Shown: positions 5,314 through 5,910 of the stretch, piece by piece
Layout: every line of letters begins with the position of its first letter
Numbering within the stretch: position 1 is the first letter of the stretch
Source of the DNA: DASYAN01 sp036501345
Lineage (GTDB): Bacteria > Chloroflexota > Ktedonobacteria > Ktedonobacterales > Ktedonobacteraceae
Reading direction: 5' to 3'
DNA length: 5,910 nucleotides
Assembly (NCBI GenBank): GCA_036501345.1
Contig: DASYAN010000150.1
Coordinates: 1-5,910 of the forward strand
Translations under genes and position numbers: made by a program
The notes under the pieces: generated by a model
What the model was told of the DNA's origin: nothing
What the model saw: the letters and a program-made list of their open reading frames with translations, nothing else
The model's database searches: none

Positions 5314-5362
5314 TACCGATTTTGAAACGATGCTGTGAGTAAGCAGGGTAGAGCTTACAATC

Positions 5363-5384
5363 GTTGAGGACAGCTGTCCTTAAC
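5363..5384. repeat. Near-perfect 22-base dyad just after ahcY
   Basis: AGGACAGCTGTCCT (5367-5380) is a perfect 14-base palindrome. Flanking GTT (5363-5365) and AAC (5382-5384) extend the dyad, with one G-T pair at 5366/5381 that would still pair in RNA. It starts 10 bases past the ahcY stop codon. With no spacer it suits a dimeric protein-binding site as much as an RNA hairpin; it may also assist termination. Confidence 0.6.
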
Positions 5385-5393
5385 AAATCTGCT

Positions 5394-5909
5394 TTAGGTG
5401 CCAGACTCCCATGAGTTGAGATACTTCTCCTGCTCGGGAGTAAGTGTATCAATGCGGATGTTCATGGCATGGAGCTTCAGACGTGCAATTTCCTTATCGA
5501 TCTCCGTAGGTAATGTGTAGACACGCTGCTGCAGTTCTTTAGCATGCTCGAGCATATATACAGAGCCGAGTGCTTGGTTTGCAAAGCTCATATCCATCAC
5601 GCTGGCAGGATGCCCTTCAGCTGCTGAGAGATTGACGAGGCGTCCTTCAGCTAGCAGATGGACCTGACGACCATCTGCATAGGTGTACTCATCAACGAAA
5701 TCGCGAACGCGGCGCTTGCGTACAGCTAATTGCTCAAGGGCAGGGATATTGATTTCATCGTTAAAGTGCCCTGAATTGGCAATGAGAGCACCATTCTTCA
5801 TGCGCTCTAAGTGGTGACGGTCGATCGCATTAATATCGCCAGTGACCGTCACAAAGATATCACCAAGCGCAGCAGCCTCCAATGCTGGCATGACACGATA
5901 GCCATCCAT
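5394..5909 (-). CDS. ahcY: S-adenosylhomocysteinase (adenosylhomocysteinase), C-terminal part
   Basis: AhcY is the cytoplasmic NAD-dependent enzyme that reversibly splits S-adenosylhomocysteine into adenosine and homocysteine, removing the inhibitory product of SAM-dependent methylation. The window holds the last 171 residues of a protein usually of about 400-430; the 5' part lies beyond the right edge, so the ATG at 5909 is an internal Met, not the start. Family signatures are clear: MDGYRVMPALEAA, DIFVTVTG and NSGHFNDEI at 45-53 (end of the NAD-binding domain), LAEGRLVNL (86-94), GHPASVMDMSFANQAL (99-114) and the terminal KYLNSWESGT. The stop is TAA at 5396-5394. No frameshift or key substitution is seen. 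It is followed by a 22-base dyad and then a terminator-like hairpin, so it probably ends its transcription unit. Confidence 0.97.
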   Translation of the reverse strand: MDGYRVMPALEAAALGDIFVTVTGDINAIDRHHLERMKNGALIANSGHFNDEINIPALEQLAVRKRRVRDFVDEYTYADGRQVHLLAEGRLVNLSAAEGHPASVMDMSFANQALGSVYMLEHAKELQQRVYTLPTEIDKEIARLKLHAMNIRIDTLTPEQEKYLNSWESGT

Positions 5910-5910
5910 G

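Noticed and set aside
5310..5393. SAH-type riboswitch linked to ahcY
   Set aside because: Such elements lie upstream of the gene. This is the 3' side, and the 5' side is outside the window.
5231..5452. 73-residue minus-strand frame overlapping the end of ahcY
   Set aside because: It overlaps the conserved ahcY C-terminus in another frame and reads through two strong inverted repeats; its residues match no recognised family.

Overview
The window looks like a chromosomal segment of moderate G+C from a soil-type bacterium, most likely a Ktedonobacteria-like member of the Chloroflexota. This is an impression from the style of the proteins: a zinc-ribbon protein with a distinctive membrane module, a ComEC with an unusual metallo-beta-lactamase domain, and an S-adenosylhomocysteinase ending in SWESGT. 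It has not been tested by any search.

Left part (1-1820), all on the + strand. After what may be the last 33 codons of an upstream gene, there is an ECF-type RNA polymerase sigma factor (144-842, TTG start). A two-helix DUF1003 membrane protein (857-1288) follows after only 14 bases, so the two are probably co-transcribed. A 294-base gap with an inverted repeat then leads to a small, very hydrophilic, histidine-rich protein with two 21-residue repeats of the KGG/stress-induced type (1583-1819). No anti-sigma gene is visible next to the sigma factor.

Middle part (1820-3590) looks eroded. It contains a perfect 16-bp hairpin (1850-1885), a short orphan reading frame that looks like a gene tail (1929-2057), a smaller hairpin, and then the 3' part of a comEC-like DNA-uptake gene (2223-3470). 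The reading frame starts inside the Competence membrane domain. Directly upstream, in another frame and interrupted by stops, lie codons that still resemble the preceding ComEC segment, so the gene appears truncated and frameshifted. The metallo-beta-lactamase domain has lost nearly all its expected metal ligands. A pair of mutually exclusive inverted repeats sits in the gap before the next gene.

Right part (3591-5910). A zinc-ribbon membrane protein (+ strand) converges on a tyrosine-recombinase-family protein (- strand) in which several catalytic residues are replaced. The recombinase gene has a strong Shine-Dalgarno site, a TATAAT box and an 8-bp inverted repeat in its leader. A 13-bp terminator-like hairpin separates it from the upstream, same-strand gene ahcY (S-adenosylhomocysteinase, C-terminal 171 residues; the rest lies outside the window). 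A nearly perfect 22-base dyad lies just after the ahcY stop.

No rRNA, tRNA, CRISPR array or complete insertion sequence was recognised. The most notable points are the two apparently active-site-dead proteins (the ComEC remnant and the recombinase) kept as long open frames, and the unexplained dyads between genes.
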